Counted from the stretch's first letter, positions 45,087 to 55,105 are shown. The stretch: DNA of 64,000 nt from Paludibacterium sp. (GCF_019232825.1 NZ_JAFAND010000092.1:1-64000); one strand, 5' to 3'. The notes: generated from the sequence alone by a model not told the origin. Made by a program: numbers and translations.

Positions 45087-46316
45087 TCAGCTCTTGAGCT
45101 CGTTCTCCCACTTGGCCACCACGGCGGTGGCGATCGAGTTGCCCATGACGTTGGTCGCGGAGCGGCCCATGTCGAGGAAGTGGTCGATGCCGAGGATCAA
45201 CAGCAGGCCGGCTTCCGGGATGTTGAACTGCGGCAGCATGGCGGCGATCACCACCAGCGAGGCGCGCGGCACGCCGGCCATGCCCTTGGAGGTCACCATG
45301 AACATCAGCAGCATGGTGATTTCCTGGGTCAGCGTCAGCGGGATGTTGAATGCTTGTGCCAGGAAGATGGTGGCAAAGGTGCAATACATCATCGAGCCGT
45401 CGAGGTTGAACGAATAGCCCACCGGCAGCACGAAGCTGGCGATTTTGTTGGAAACGCCGAAGCGCTCCAGCTGCTCCAGGGTTTTCGGATAGGCGGCTTC
45501 CGAGCTGGCCGTGGAGAACGCGAGCAAGATCGGTTCGCGGATCGAGCGCACCAACGTCAACACGCGCGGCCCGACGAACAGACTGCCGATCACGATCAAG
45601 ACCGTCCACAACAGTAGAATCGACAGGTAGAACTCGCCCAGGAACTTGCCGTAGGTGCCGAGGATCGCCAGGCCATCCTTGGCGACGGTGGCGGCCAGCG
45701 CGGCAAACACGGCGACCGGCGCAACCATCATCACGTAGCCGGTCACTTTCAGCATCACGTGGGCGGCCACGTCCATCAGATCGACCAAGAGCTTGGCGCG
45801 CTCACCGAGTGCGGCGCAGGCGCTGCCGAAGAACAGCGAGAACACCACGATCTGCAGGATCTCGTTGTTGGCCATGGCATCGAACACGCTCTTGGGGAAG
45901 GCGTGGGTGATGAAGTCCTTGACGCTCATGGCGCTGGCCTTGATGCCGGAATCGGCGTGCAGATCGGGCAGCGGCAGATTGACCGCTACGCCCGGCTTCA
46001 GCAGGTTGACCATGATCAGGCCGAGCGTCAGCGACAACAGCGAGGCGGAGATGAACCACATCAGCGTCTTGCCGCCGACACGGCCGACGCTCTTGGCGTC
46101 ACCCATGCGAGCGATGCCGGCGACAAGCGTGGTGAAGACCAACGGCGCGATGATCATTTTGATCAAGCGCAGGAAGATGTCGGTCAACATGCTGATGTTG
46201 TCGACGAACGATTTAAGGCCGGCGGCGTCGGAGGTGCCGGAACGCACGATCAGGCCGGTGGCGATGCCCAGCACCATGCCGAGCAAGATGAACAGCGTGA
46301 GTTTTTTAGACTTCAT
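45087..46316 (-). CDS. Dicarboxylate/amino acid:cation symporter (DAACS, GltP/DctA-type)
   Basis: A 409-residue DAACS-family transporter with eight helices and two re-entrant loops. AFSTASSEAAYPKTLE is the HP1 serine-rich loop, GYSFNLDGSMMY is the NMDGT-type cation site variant in TM7, and MAGVPRASLVV is HP2. The substrate is a C4-dicarboxylate or glutamate/aspartate; the sequence does not decide. ATG 46316 has AGGGA upstream and begins directly before the first helix. Confidence 0.92.
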   Translation of the reverse strand: MKSKKLTLFILLGMVLGIATGLIVRSGTSDAAGLKSFVDNISMLTDIFLRLIKMIIAPLVFTTLVAGIARMGDAKSVGRVGGKTLMWFISASLLSLTLGLIMVNLLKPGVAVNLPLPDLHADSGIKASAMSVKDFITHAFPKSVFDAMANNEILQIVVFSLFFGSACAALGERAKLLVDLMDVAAHVMLKVTGYVMMVAPVAVFAALAATVAKDGLAILGTYGKFLGEFYLSILLLWTVLIVIGSLFVGPRVLTLVRSIREPILLAFSTASSEAAYPKTLEQLERFGVSNKIASFVLPVGYSFNLDGSMMYCTFATIFLAQAFNIPLTLTQEITMLLMFMVTSKGMAGVPRASLVVIAAMLPQFNIPEAGLLLILGIDHFLDMGRSATNVMGNSIATAVVAKWENELKS

Positions 46317-46755
46317 GATAGTCGCGGGGTCCCTTGAGAAAGCGTATTCCATTTCCCGCCGTTGCCGTGATGCAGACTGTTATGGTTGTGGCGCCTGACG
46401 GCGCACGGGCAACGACGAACCGAGCCTCGCAAGTGTATTGATCTTGTTCTGAAACGAGGCGTGGAAAACTCTGAAAGAGTTAGGGGGCGATTATAGACAC
46501 CCTACTGGCGGCTGTCTTTGTTTTGGGTATGGTTGCCATACTTTTTTGCATGACCTGCCGTTTTTTCGCCACTGCAGCATACTTTTCGGCAGAAAATTTA
46601 TTTAAACGTCATTAAGCGGGCATTTTCTACCTTGCCGTTAAGGCAAGGTTTCCGCTGCTTCTTATTTAAAAGAATAGGTAAATTCGCTAGAACTCCGTTG
46701 TGTAGGGCGCAATCGACGCGCAACGCGCGGCATTGCGCCGAACATCTGACGGATG
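46317..46755. other. 439-bp gap between symporter and DMT genes
   Basis: The right half is AT-rich. Two hairpins stand out: ACCTTGCC/GGCAAGGT followed by TTTCC at 46629-46649, resembling a terminator on the plus strand with no gene before it, and the GGCGCAAT palindrome at 46706-46739. A small RNA ending at the first hairpin is possible but not supported by a clear promoter. Confidence 0.4.
46706..46739. repeat. Palindrome GGCGCAAT/ATTGCGCC after the DMT gene
   Basis: An 8-bp outer stem with an inner GCGC/GCGC pairing, 16 bp after the stop of the minus-strand DMT gene and without a U run. Similar to the palindrome at 32579-32602, which also follows a minus-strand gene. Confidence 0.5.
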
Positions 46756-47661
46756 TCACCGGCGGCGGCTAAACAGCGCCGGCTGATTGACCGCCAGCGC
46801 GGCCGCAATCAGCACCAGCGCGAGCCAGGCATTGACGCCGATCTGCTCGCTGGCGATGACGGCGCCGATGAATACCCCGACCGGCGGCACCAGGTAGTTG
46901 GTCAGCGAGGTGAACACGGAGCCGGCCAATTGGATCAGACGGGCGAACATCAGGTAGACGATACCGGCGCAAAACACGCCCAGTACCAGGAGCGACCAGA
47001 GCGTATCGGCGCTGACGTGCAGCGTCCAGGGACGGTCGATCGCCGCCGCCAGCACGATCAGCGGCAGCGCGGCCAAGGCTAGTACATTGCGCACGGTAAT
47101 GACCGGCGACAAACTACCCAGGCGGTTGAATAGCAGCAGGCTGATCGACACGCTGGCGGCAGCGCCGAGCACCGACAGGGCGCCAAGCAGGCTGCCGGCG
47201 CCATGGCCGCTCACGCCGGGCAGCACCAGCACCACGATGCCGGCAAAGCCGGTGGCCACGCTGAGGATGGCCGGCAATCGCCAATGCGGGCCGGTGACGA
47301 ACAGCGGCGCCAGCACGATAGTGAAGATCGGAATGGTGCCCATCAAGATCGAGGCTTCGCTGCTCTCGACCTGGGTTTGGCCCCAGCCGAGCAGCAAGAG
47401 CGGCAGCAGTGCTTCGAAGAAAGCCAGCAACAGGTAGGTCGGTAGCAGCCGGCGCCCCGCGGCGGCCGCCTGGCGCCGTTCGTCGGGCATGAATAAGCCG
47501 ATCAGCGCCAGCGTGAGCGCGCCGATGCCGGCGCGGCCGGCGGCCAAGGTCAGTGGCGGCAGCTCGCGAATGACGATCTGATTGAAGATGAATTGCGCGC
47601 CCCAGATCAGAGCGATGGCCAACAACAACAGGTAATGACCGAGGGTCGGGTTTTTCTGCAT
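46756..47661 (-). CDS. DMT-superfamily (EamA) transporter
   Basis: A 301-residue protein with ten helices in two EamA repeats. The first helix is LLLLAIALIWGAQFIFNQIVI, with the typical WG pair, and the second repeat ends GVFIGAVIASEQIGVNAWLALVLI. Likely a metabolite exporter, substrate unknown. ATG 47661 has AAGGAAG upstream; a longer in-frame start adds a short hydrophobic stretch. Confidence 0.87.
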   Translation of the reverse strand: MQKNPTLGHYLLLLAIALIWGAQFIFNQIVIRELPPLTLAAGRAGIGALTLALIGLFMPDERRQAAAAGRRLLPTYLLLAFFEALLPLLLLGWGQTQVESSEASILMGTIPIFTIVLAPLFVTGPHWRLPAILSVATGFAGIVVLVLPGVSGHGAGSLLGALSVLGAAASVSISLLLFNRLGSLSPVITVRNVLALAALPLIVLAAAIDRPWTLHVSADTLWSLLVLGVFCAGIVYLMFARLIQLAGSVFTSLTNYLVPPVGVFIGAVIASEQIGVNAWLALVLIAAALAVNQPALFSRRR

Positions 47662-47770
47662 GAAAGGCTTCCTTGGCAAAAAGACACATACGCCCACGCC
47701 GCCTGGCTGAGCGGGCGGTGTGGGAGCCTTCCGGTTTAGTCTGTTAGCGCCGGTTCGGGAACAGGCGCTC

Positions 47771-48538
47771 TTAGATGCCGGCGTGTTGCACCGGGTAGGG
47801 GTGTCCGATCAGAACCGGTAATACGTCGGACATAGGGGCCGTGTCGGCCGTGGTGTAAAAGCGATAGCCGTTCGGTTTTTGCGGCGCCTTGCCGGCCAAC
47901 AGATCGGCGGCGCGCCGCGCGCTACCTTCGGCGGGATCGTCGAGCACGACATCAGGTCCGACGATGTCGCGAATCAGTGGCGCCAAGAACGGATAGTGGG
48001 TACAGCCGAGCACGATGTGGTCGACATTCTCTGCAAGTAAAGGTTCCACCACGGCGGCAACTTTTTCTCTGGCCTCGTCGCCGTCGATACGGCCGGCTTC
48101 GACCAGTTCAACCCAGCCGCGCCCCGGGCGCGGCAGCACTTCGACCGTACCGGCGTGCCGCTGCAGCAGCGAGTGGAAGCGGGCGCTTTGCAGCATAAAC
48201 TCGGTGGCTAGCACCGCGATGCGCCCGGTGCGGCTCGCTCTAGCGGCCGGTTTGACCGCCGGCTCGATGGCCACGATCGGAATCGGCAATTCCTTGCGCA
48301 TCGTGTCGACCGCGGCGCTGGTGGCGGTGTTACAGGCGACCACCAGCAGCGACGCGCCTTGCTCATGCAAGAAGTGGCCGATGCGCAGGCTGCGCTCTAT
48401 CAGTTGTTCGCGGCTCTTCGAGCCGTAGGGCACATAGGCTTGGTCAGCCAAGTAGGTGACCGGCCACTCGGGCAGCTCGCGGGTCACGGCACGCCAGACG
48501 GAGAGTCCGCCCAGGCCCGAATCGAACATGGCTATCAT
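47771..48538 (-). CDS. murI: Glutamate racemase
   Basis: A 255-residue enzyme making D-glutamate for peptidoglycan. Both catalytic cysteines are in context: VVACNTATSAA (near 69) and VLGCTHYPFL (near 179). The N-terminal MFDSGLGGLSV and the YVPYGSKS segment are also conserved. It lies 6 bp after mrp on the same strand, so both are probably co-transcribed. Confidence 0.96.
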   Translation of the reverse strand: MIAMFDSGLGGLSVWRAVTRELPEWPVTYLADQAYVPYGSKSREQLIERSLRIGHFLHEQGASLLVVACNTATSAAVDTMRKELPIPIVAIEPAVKPAARASRTGRIAVLATEFMLQSARFHSLLQRHAGTVEVLPRPGRGWVELVEAGRIDGDEAREKVAAVVEPLLAENVDHIVLGCTHYPFLAPLIRDIVGPDVVLDDPAEGSARRAADLLAGKAPQKPNGYRFYTTADTAPMSDVLPVLIGHPYPVQHAGI

Positions 48539-48544
48539 GATTTT

Positions 48545-49615
48545 TTAGTTGCGTTGAATGACGATTTTCGGGAATTTGCTGCTGAAATCCTGCGCCTGCT
48601 CGCCGACCTTGACGGCGACGCGCTGCGCCAGTTCGCGATAACTGGCGGCCACGGCGCTGTCAGGCGCGCTGACCACGGTGGGACGCCCCTCGTCGGTGGC
48701 GGTGCGAATGCCGATGTCGAGCGGCAACGAACCGAGTAGTTCGACACCATACTCGGCGGCCATGCGCTCGCCGCCGCCGGCGCCGAAGATAGGCTCGGCA
48801 TGGCCGCAGTTCGAACAGATGTGGATCGCCATGTTTTCAACCAGCCCCAGGATCGGCACGCCGACCTTTTCGAACATCTTCAGACCCTTGCGGGCGTCCA
48901 GTAGCGCGATGTCCTGCGGCGTGGTGACGATGACCGCGCCGGTGACCGGCACTTTCTGCGCCAGCGTCAGCTGAATGTCGCCGGTGCCCGGCGGCAGGTC
49001 GATCACCAGATAGTCGAGGTTGTCCCATTGCGTGTCGTTGAGCAGCTGCTGCAGTGCTTGCGACACCATCGGCCCACGCCACACCATCGCTTGGTCGGTG
49101 TCGACCAAAAAGCCGATCGACATGACTTGCACGCCGTGGCTGACGATCGGTGTGATGTGCTTGCCGTCCGGCGACTCCGGCCGCTGTCCGGCCACCCCCA
49201 TCATCAGCGGCTGCGACGGGCCGTAGATATCTGCGTCGAGCAGGCCGACACGCGCGCCTTCGCCGGCCAGCGCCAGGGCCAGGTTGACCGCCGTGGTCGA
49301 CTTGCCGACGCCGCCCTTGCCCGAAGCCACGGCAATGATGTTTTTGACCCCGGCAATCAACGGCACGCCGCGCTGGGCCGCATGGCTGATGATCTGGCTC
49401 GCGACGCGGATGTCGAGCGCCCGTCCAGCAGCCGCGGGCGCGAGCGCCTCGGCCAGCTGTGCCCGCACCGTGTCGAGCCGGCTCTTGGCCGGATAGGGCA
49501 GCGTCACGTCCAGGCTGATGCGCGCGTCGTCGATCTGCAGGTTTTTGCAGCGGAACGGCTTTTGGGTGATGGGGTCGATCTGGGCGGCAAGCAGGGCGTC
49601 GAGTTGGCTGGTCAT
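48545..49615 (-). CDS. apbC: Iron-sulfur cluster carrier protein ApbC/Mrp
   Basis: A 356-residue MRP/NBP35 P-loop protein. An N-terminal MIP18-like domain (about 1-90) precedes the deviant Walker A AVASGKGGVGKST (near 96), and the CxxC of HICSNCGH (near 270) holds a bridging Fe-S cluster. It loads clusters on target enzymes. Upstream of and probably co-transcribed with murI; divergent to an MFS gene. Confidence 0.94.
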   Translation of the reverse strand: MTSQLDALLAAQIDPITQKPFRCKNLQIDDARISLDVTLPYPAKSRLDTVRAQLAEALAPAAAGRALDIRVASQIISHAAQRGVPLIAGVKNIIAVASGKGGVGKSTTAVNLALALAGEGARVGLLDADIYGPSQPLMMGVAGQRPESPDGKHITPIVSHGVQVMSIGFLVDTDQAMVWRGPMVSQALQQLLNDTQWDNLDYLVIDLPPGTGDIQLTLAQKVPVTGAVIVTTPQDIALLDARKGLKMFEKVGVPILGLVENMAIHICSNCGHAEPIFGAGGGERMAAEYGVELLGSLPLDIGIRTATDEGRPTVVSAPDSAVAASYRELAQRVAVKVGEQAQDFSSKFPKIVIQRN

Positions 49616-49797
49616 AAGTGTCTGTCGGGAGGGTTGGGCCGGGCGAACCGGAATACCTGAGTATTCTACTCAAACTTTAGCGACGAATCAGACTATTTTA
49701 GCGCGAAATGATCTGACAGGAACGTTTATGCGCGTGAATGGTCCTTCTCTCCGTTCAGGCATTCGGCGACGGGGTGCCGCGAGATAGTTTTATGTGA

Positions 49798-49889
49798 TAC
49801 AATTTAACCCATTGAATTTGCATGTCATGCCGTCTGTTTGGCGGGCATGGGAGGCCGGGGCAATCGCGCCCGGCCTCTTTGTTCTTTAG
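49798..49889 (+). promoter_or_regulatory. Leader with -10 box, two hairpins and a Rho-independent terminator (putative attenuator)
   Basis: A TACAAT -10 (49798-49803, preceded by TGTGA) is followed by a first hairpin (CATGCC/GGCATG, 49826-49849) and then a 9-bp GC-rich terminator stem (49851-49859 with 49869-49877, GAGGCCGGG/CCCGGCCTC) followed by TTTGTTCTTT. The terminator lies 15 bp before the MFS gene start and after its promoter, and the other neighbour points away, so it most likely attenuates the MFS gene. A 20-codon frame (49827-49889, two Trp codons) spans both hairpins but lacks a good ribosome site. Confidence 0.6.
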
Positions 49890-49902
49890 CGAAAGGTTTT
49901 TC

Positions 49903-51144
49903 ATGCAGAAGCACGCGGTACTGACGCCCGCCACCTTGTTGTTCCCCCTCGCGCTGGTGTTGTTCGAATTCTCCGTTTATATCGCCAACGACATGATCCA
50001 GCCCGGCATGCTGGACGTGGTGCGTGAATTCGGCGTCGATGCCTCCTGGGTGCCGACCTCGATGACCGGTTTCCTGTTGGGCGGCGCCATCCTGCCTTGG
50101 CTGATGGGGCCGCTGTCCGACCATATCGGCCGCCGTCCGGTCATGCTGTGGGGCGTGGCGTTTTTCATTCTGACCTGCCTCGGAACGCTTTGGTCGCATA
50201 ACATCGCCAGCTTCATGATGCTGCGCGTGCTGCAAGGCATGGGGCTGTGCTTCATCTCCGCGGTCGGCTACGCCGCCATTCAGGAAGCCTTCGAGGAAAA
50301 GACCGCGGTCAAGGTGACCGCGCTGATGGCCAATGTGGCCTTGATCGCGCCGCTGGTCGGCCCGGTGGCCGGCGCGGCGTTGGCGCAAATCTGGCCGTGG
50401 CGCGGCAGTTTCATGTTGATTGCCGCCGTGGCCACGATCTCGTTCATCGGTTTGATCGTGTCGATGCCGGAAACCGTGCGCCGGGGCGAACATCCGTTGG
50501 GCCTGTCGAAACTGGCGGCCAGCTACCGCGACGTGTTTGCCAACAGCCGCTTTGTCGCCTCGGCGTTGTGCATTCCGCTGATGGCGCTGCCGCTGTTGGG
50601 CTGGATCGCGCTCTCGCCGGTGATGCTGGTGCGCGATGCCGGCATGAGCGTGCTGGCGTATGGGCTTTGGCAGGTGCCGGTGATCGGCTCGCTGATCGCG
50701 GGCAACCTGTTGCTGGTGAAATTCGCCGACCGCTGGCAGTTGGGTCACTCGGTGGCGGTTGGCCGTGTGCCGGCGCTCTTAGGCGTGCTGGTGGTGGTGG
50801 TCGGTTGCCTGTTCCCGCTGTATCGGTTCTATTTTTTGATCGCCGGCATGAGCCTCGTGTCGCTGGGCGAAGGGCTGGCGTTTGCCGTGCTGTACCGCTT
50901 CGCGCTTACCGCCAGCGATGTGGCCAAGGGCGCGGTGGCCGCCAGCATGACCATGCTGTCGATGGCGGTCTACGCGTGCGGCATCGAAGGGCTCAAGCGC
51001 GCTTATGTGGCCGGCGGCTATGCCGGCTACGCGCTGCTGGTGTTTGTGCTGACGATGATGTTCTTCTTGCTGTCGCGCCGCATGGTCGGCGTGGCCATGG
51101 CCGATCGCGCGCCAGGCGGTCGCCTGGCCCAAGAGAGCGCGTGA
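49903..51144 (+). CDS. MFS multidrug transporter (MdfA-like)
   Basis: A 413-residue MFS exporter with twelve helices. TM1 carries the acidic FEFSVYIANDMIQPGM, similar to MdfA where an embedded Glu binds cationic drugs, and GPLSDHIGRRPVML is motif A. ALIAPLVGPVAGAAL is motif C of drug:proton antiporters. ATG 49903 is preferred; an in-frame ATG at 49822 would translate through the leader hairpins. Expression is probably limited by the leader terminator. Confidence 0.9.
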   Translation: MQKHAVLTPATLLFPLALVLFEFSVYIANDMIQPGMLDVVREFGVDASWVPTSMTGFLLGGAILPWLMGPLSDHIGRRPVMLWGVAFFILTCLGTLWSHNIASFMMLRVLQGMGLCFISAVGYAAIQEAFEEKTAVKVTALMANVALIAPLVGPVAGAALAQIWPWRGSFMLIAAVATISFIGLIVSMPETVRRGEHPLGLSKLAASYRDVFANSRFVASALCIPLMALPLLGWIALSPVMLVRDAGMSVLAYGLWQVPVIGSLIAGNLLLVKFADRWQLGHSVAVGRVPALLGVLVVVVGCLFPLYRFYFLIAGMSLVSLGEGLAFAVLYRFALTASDVAKGAVAASMTMLSMAVYACGIEGLKRAYVAGGYAGYALLVFVLTMMFFLLSRRMVGVAMADRAPGGRLAQESA

Positions 51145-51202
51145 TCCGCGCCGCTCGCTGCTGATATACTGGGTCGCTTGAAGACGGAAAAGGATGAAAA
51201 CA

Positions 51203-53263
51203 ATGACGGACAAACGCAAAATTCTGGTGACCAGCGCGCTGCCTTACGCCAACGGCGCCATCCACCTCGGCCATATGGTTGAGCATATCCAGACCGATAT
51301 CTGGGTGCGGTTCCAGAAGATGCGTGGGCATACCTGTCATTATGTTTGCGCCGACGACACCCACGGCACGCCGATCATGCTGGCGGCCGAGAAGCGGGGG
51401 GTCTCGCCCGAGGCGCTGATCGAGCGGGTGCGCGGCGAGCATCTGGCCGATTTCACCGGCTTCCACATCGGCTACGACAACTACTACAGCACCAATTCGC
51501 CCGAGAACAAGGCGTTTGCTGAGCAGATTTATCTGTCGCTGCGCGAGAACGGCAAAATCGTCAGCCGCACCATCGAGCAGTTGTACGATCCGGAAAAGGA
51601 AATGTTCCTGCCGGACCGCTTCGTCAAGGGCGAGTGTCCGAAGTGCGGCGCGCGCGACCAGTACGGCGATAACTGCGAAGTGTGCGGCGCCACCTATGGC
51701 CCGACCGAGTTGAAGAACCCGTACTCGGTGGTGTCGGGCGCCAAGCCGGTGCTGAAGACCTCCGAGCACTACTTCTTCCGTTTGGGCGATTGCGCCGATT
51801 TCCTGAAAAAGTGGACCGCCGGCTCCTCCCGCCTGGCCGATGGCCGCGCGCAGCCGCACTTGCAGCCCGAATCGCTCAACAAGATGAACGAGTGGATCGA
51901 GGGCGGCCTGCAAGATTGGGATATCTCGCGCGACGCGCCGTATTTCGGCTTCGAGATCCCGGATGCGCCGGGCAAGTATTTCTATGTCTGGCTAGACGCG
52001 CCGATCGGCTACATGGCGTCGTTCAAGAACCTGTGCGATCGTGCCGGCATCGATTTCGACGAGTATTTCAAGCCGGATTCCAAGGCCGAGCTGGTGCACT
52101 TCATCGGCAAGGACATTCTGTATTTCCACGCGCTGTTCTGGCCGGCCATGCTGCAATACGCCGGTCTGCGCACGCCGACCGGGGTGTTCGCCCACGGCTT
52201 CCTCACCGTTGACGGCCAGAAGATGTCCAAGTCGCGCGGCACGTTCATCACCGCCAAGAGCTATCTGGATTGCGGACTCAACCCGGAATGGATGCGCTAT
52301 TACATCGCCGCCAAGCTTAATGCCCGTATCGAGGATATCGATCTGTCGCTGGATGATTTCATCGCCCGCGTCAATTCCGACCTGATCGGCAAGTACGTCA
52401 ACATCGCCTCGCGCGCGGCGGGTTTCATCGCCAAGCGCTTCAATGGCCGCCTGGCCGACGCCGTGTCCGAGCGCGCGCTGCTCGTTGATCTGCAGGCCGC
52501 GGCCGAGCCGATCGCCCAGGCGCTCGAGGCGCGCGAATATGCCCGCGCGCTGCGCGACATCATGGCATTGGCCGACCAGGTGAACGGCTACGTCGACGCC
52601 AACAAGCCTTGGGAACTGGCCAAGCAGGAGGGCAGCGACGCGCGCTTGCATGAAGTGTGCACGGTGCTGATCAATGCCTTCCGTCTATTGAGCATCTATC
52701 TCAAGCCGGTGCTGCCGCATCTGGCGCGTGGGGTGGAAGATTTCCTGCAGGTGGCGGAGCTCACCTGGGCGGACGCCGGCCAGTTGCTGCTCGGCCACGG
52801 CATTCGCCCCTATCAGCATCTGATGACGCGCGTCGAGCAGACGCAGGTCGACGCGCTGATCGCCGCCAACAAGCAGTCGATCGAGCAGGCTCCGGCCGCC
52901 AAGCCGGAAACCGCCTACGCGCCGTTGGCGCCGACCATCGGCATCGAGGATTTCGCCAAGCTCGACCTGCGCGTCGGCAAGGTGCTCGATTGCCGTTTCG
53001 TCGAAGGCTCGACCAAGCTGTTGCAATTCACCGTCGATCTGGGGTTCGAACAGCGCAATATTTTCTCCGGAATCCGCAAGAGTTATGCCGATCCGGCCAA
53101 GCTGATCGGCCGTCATGTGGTGGTGGTGGCCAATCTGGCACCACGCAAGATGCGCTTCGGCGTGTCGGAGGGCATGATCGTCTGCGCCGGCCTGGACGAA
53201 GAGCACGATTTCTATTTGCTCGATGTCGACGCGGGAGCCGAACCGGGTTGGCGTCTGAGCTGA
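51203..53263 (+). CDS. metG: Methionyl-tRNA synthetase
   Basis: A 686-residue class I synthetase. [11 protein letters not shown] is the HIGH region, [11 protein letters not shown] the KMSKS loop, and CPKCGARDQ with CEVCGATYG the zinc knuckles. The C-terminal OB-fold tRNA-binding domain ([20 protein letters not shown], from about 580) is present, so it is the dimeric E. coli-type enzyme. ATG 51203 has AAAAGGA upstream; ATG 51194 is a possible start three codons earlier. Confidence 0.97.
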   Translation: MTDKRKILVTSALPYANGAIHLGHMVEHIQTDIWVRFQKMRGHTCHYVCADDTHGTPIMLAAEKRGVSPEALIERVRGEHLADFTGFHIGYDNYYSTNSPENKAFAEQIYLSLRENGKIVSRTIEQLYDPEKEMFLPDRFVKGECPKCGARDQYGDNCEVCGATYGPTELKNPYSVVSGAKPVLKTSEHYFFRLGDCADFLKKWTAGSSRLADGRAQPHLQPESLNKMNEWIEGGLQDWDISRDAPYFGFEIPDAPGKYFYVWLDAPIGYMASFKNLCDRAGIDFDEYFKPDSKAELVHFIGKDILYFHALFWPAMLQYAGLRTPTGVFAHGFLTVDGQKMSKSRGTFITAKSYLDCGLNPEWMRYYIAAKLNARIEDIDLSLDDFIARVNSDLIGKYVNIASRAAGFIAKRFNGRLADAVSERALLVDLQAAAEPIAQALEAREYARALRDIMALADQVNGYVDANKPWELAKQEGSDARLHEVCTVLINAFRLLSIYLKPVLPHLARGVEDFLQVAELTWADAGQLLLGHGIRPYQHLMTRVEQTQVDALIAANKQSIEQAPAAKPETAYAPLAPTIGIEDFAKLDLRVGKVLDCRFVEGSTKLLQFTVDLGFEQRNIFSGIRKSYADPAKLIGRHVVVVANLAPRKMRFGVSEGMIVCAGLDEEHDFYLLDVDAGAEPGWRLS

Positions 53264-53283
53264 GCCCCCTCTTCTTTACGCCC

Positions 53284-53514
53284 GCCGTTACGCCTGCACG
53301 GCCTTCCATTGCGGGAGTAACGGCAACACCTTAACAGCGGGAGCGGGGGAGCGCTTTTACTCCCGCCGTGAAGGTTTTGCTTCTACTCCCGCCTTGCGCG
53401 TGCGCGAGGTGGCGGGATGCTTGGTGTTGACCGCCGATTAACCCCCGAACCCGGTATCGCCGTGCGTTGAAACGTGCGTTGCTTCGCGAACGCACGCTAC
53501 ATTCTACTCCCCAC
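53284..53514. repeat. Cluster of short inverted CTCCCGC/GCGGGAG repeats between convergent genes
   Basis: Between metG and the convergent peptide-binding gene, GCGGGAG occurs at 53311 and 53337 and its complement within ACTCCCGCC at 53359 and 53385, with related copies at 53281, 53411 and 53504. Pairs can fold, for example GCCGTTAC (53284-53291) with GTAACGGC (53317-53324). None has a clean U run, so they may be a degraded repeat element or complex 3' structure. Confidence 0.4.
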
Positions 53515-53518
53515 TCCC

Positions 53519-55105
53519 TTATTGGACGCTGACGCGGGAGAAATCCTGCCGGCCGAACGGGTTGACGCGGTAGCCGCTCACGCCCTTGCCGGTCATGGCG
53601 TACAGCGTCGGGTGCGCCAAGGGCAACCACACCGCTTGGTCGTGGATGATCTTTTGCGCCGCCAGATAGCTTTGCGTGCGCGCCTTGATATCGCCGCTGG
53701 CCTTGCCCGCGCTGATCAGCTTGTCGAGCTTGGGATCGCAATAGCGGGCGAAATTGGTGCCGGATTTGACCGCGGCGCAGCCAAACTGCGGCGTGAGGAA
53801 ATTGTCCGGATCGCCGTTGTCGCCCGCCCAGCCCATGAACAGCATGTCGTGTTCCCCCGCTTTGCCGCGGCGGATCAGCTCGCCCCAATCCAACACCAGA
53901 ACCTTGGCGCGTATGCCGACACGGGCCAGGTCGGCTTGCAGCAATTCTGCGCCCGCGCGCGGGTTGGGGTTGAGCATGCTGCCGCCGGGCCGCACCCAGA
54001 CGGTGGTGTCGAAGCCTTGCGGATAGCCCGCTTGGGCAAGCAGCTTCTTGGCGGCGGCGACGTCGTGCGGCCAGGGTTTGATGTTGCGCGCATAGCCCCA
54101 GGTATTGGGCGGGAAGGGTAGAACGGCCTCGGTGGCGGTGCCGTCGAATACGGCGGACAGATAGCTTGCGTGGTCGAAGGCCAGGTTGACCGCGCGTCGC
54201 ACCAGCACGTTGTCGAACGGTTTCTTCTGGCTATTCATGGCCACGAAGGCGGTCATGAAGGCCGGAGAGGACAGTACTCTCAGTCCCGTGTCGCCCCGCG
54301 CGCTCAACACGTCCTGCGGCGTGGGCGACAGCGCGATCTGGCATTCGCTCGCCTTCAGCTTCTGCAGGCGCACCGCCGGCGTCGGCGTGATGGCGAAAAT
54401 CAACTGACCGACCTTGGGCTTGCCGCCGAAGTAAGCCGGATTGGCGCTGTAGCGGATGGTGCTGTCCTTGATATAGCTTTTGAACACGAACGGCCCGGTG
54501 CCGATCGGTTTGCTGTTGAGTTCCTGCGGCTTGCCGGCACTCATCAGCTGATTGGCGTATTCGGCCGAATAGATCGAGGCAAACCCCATGCTCAGCGTCG
54601 ACAGGAATGTCGATTCCGGCCGGGTCAGGACGAATTGCACCGTGTGGCTGTCGAGCGCACGCACCGATTGGATCAGCGACGGCAGTTGCAGCGACGTGGC
54701 GTGCGGGAACGTGCCGGTTGAAATCTTGTACCAAGGGTTGGCCGGATTGAGCATGCGATCGAAGGAGAACGCCACGTCTTCGGCGTTGAGCTTGCGTGTC
54801 GGCTTGAAGTAGTCGGTGCTGTGGAATGCCGCGTCCGGACGCAGCGAGAAGGTATAGGCGCGGCCGTCCGGGCTCACCCGCCAGCTGGTGGCGAGCGAGG
54901 GCACGACCTTGCCGCTGTCCGGGTCGTATTCCACGAGGCGGTTCATCAGCACGTCGGCCGAGGCGTTGGTGGTGACGAGCGCGTTGTATTGCACCACGTC
55001 GAACCCGTCGGGGTTGGACTCGGTGCAAACGGTCAGGGTATTGGCCGCCCAGGCCGAACTGACGGTCAAGGCGGCAAGCAGGAAGGCTTGGCGGATCGGG
55101 TGCAT
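53519..55105 (-). CDS. ABC transporter peptide-binding protein (SBP_bac_5, DppA-like)
   Basis: A 528-residue periplasmic binding protein with a signal peptide (about residues 1-20, AWA). TVCTESNPDGFDVVQYN, VEYDPDSGKVVPSLATSW and FAYTFSLR-type segments, and the late MLFMGWAGDNGDPDNFL match dipeptide/heme-binding DppA proteins. It should bind di- or oligopeptides. No permease or ATPase gene is next to it, so it is an orphan that may serve a transporter encoded elsewhere. Confidence 0.92.
   Translation of the reverse strand: MHPIRQAFLLAALTVSSAWAANTLTVCTESNPDGFDVVQYNALVTTNASADVLMNRLVEYDPDSGKVVPSLATSWRVSPDGRAYTFSLRPDAAFHSTDYFKPTRKLNAEDVAFSFDRMLNPANPWYKISTGTFPHATSLQLPSLIQSVRALDSHTVQFVLTRPESTFLSTLSMGFASIYSAEYANQLMSAGKPQELNSKPIGTGPFVFKSYIKDSTIRYSANPAYFGGKPKVGQLIFAITPTPAVRLQKLKASECQIALSPTPQDVLSARGDTGLRVLSSPAFMTAFVAMNSQKKPFDNVLVRRAVNLAFDHASYLSAVFDGTATEAVLPFPPNTWGYARNIKPWPHDVAAAKKLLAQAGYPQGFDTTVWVRPGGSMLNPNPRAGAELLQADLARVGIRAKVLVLDWGELIRRGKAGEHDMLFMGWAGDNGDPDNFLTPQFGCAAVKSGTNFARYCDPKLDKLISAGKASGDIKARTQSYLAAQKIIHDQAVWLPLAHPTLYAMTGKGVSGYRVNPFGRQDFSRVSVQ

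Noticed and set aside
49822..49902. Longer start for the MdfA-like exporter
   Set aside because: The added 27 residues are translated from the two hairpins of the leader and are basic, unlike MFS N-termini.
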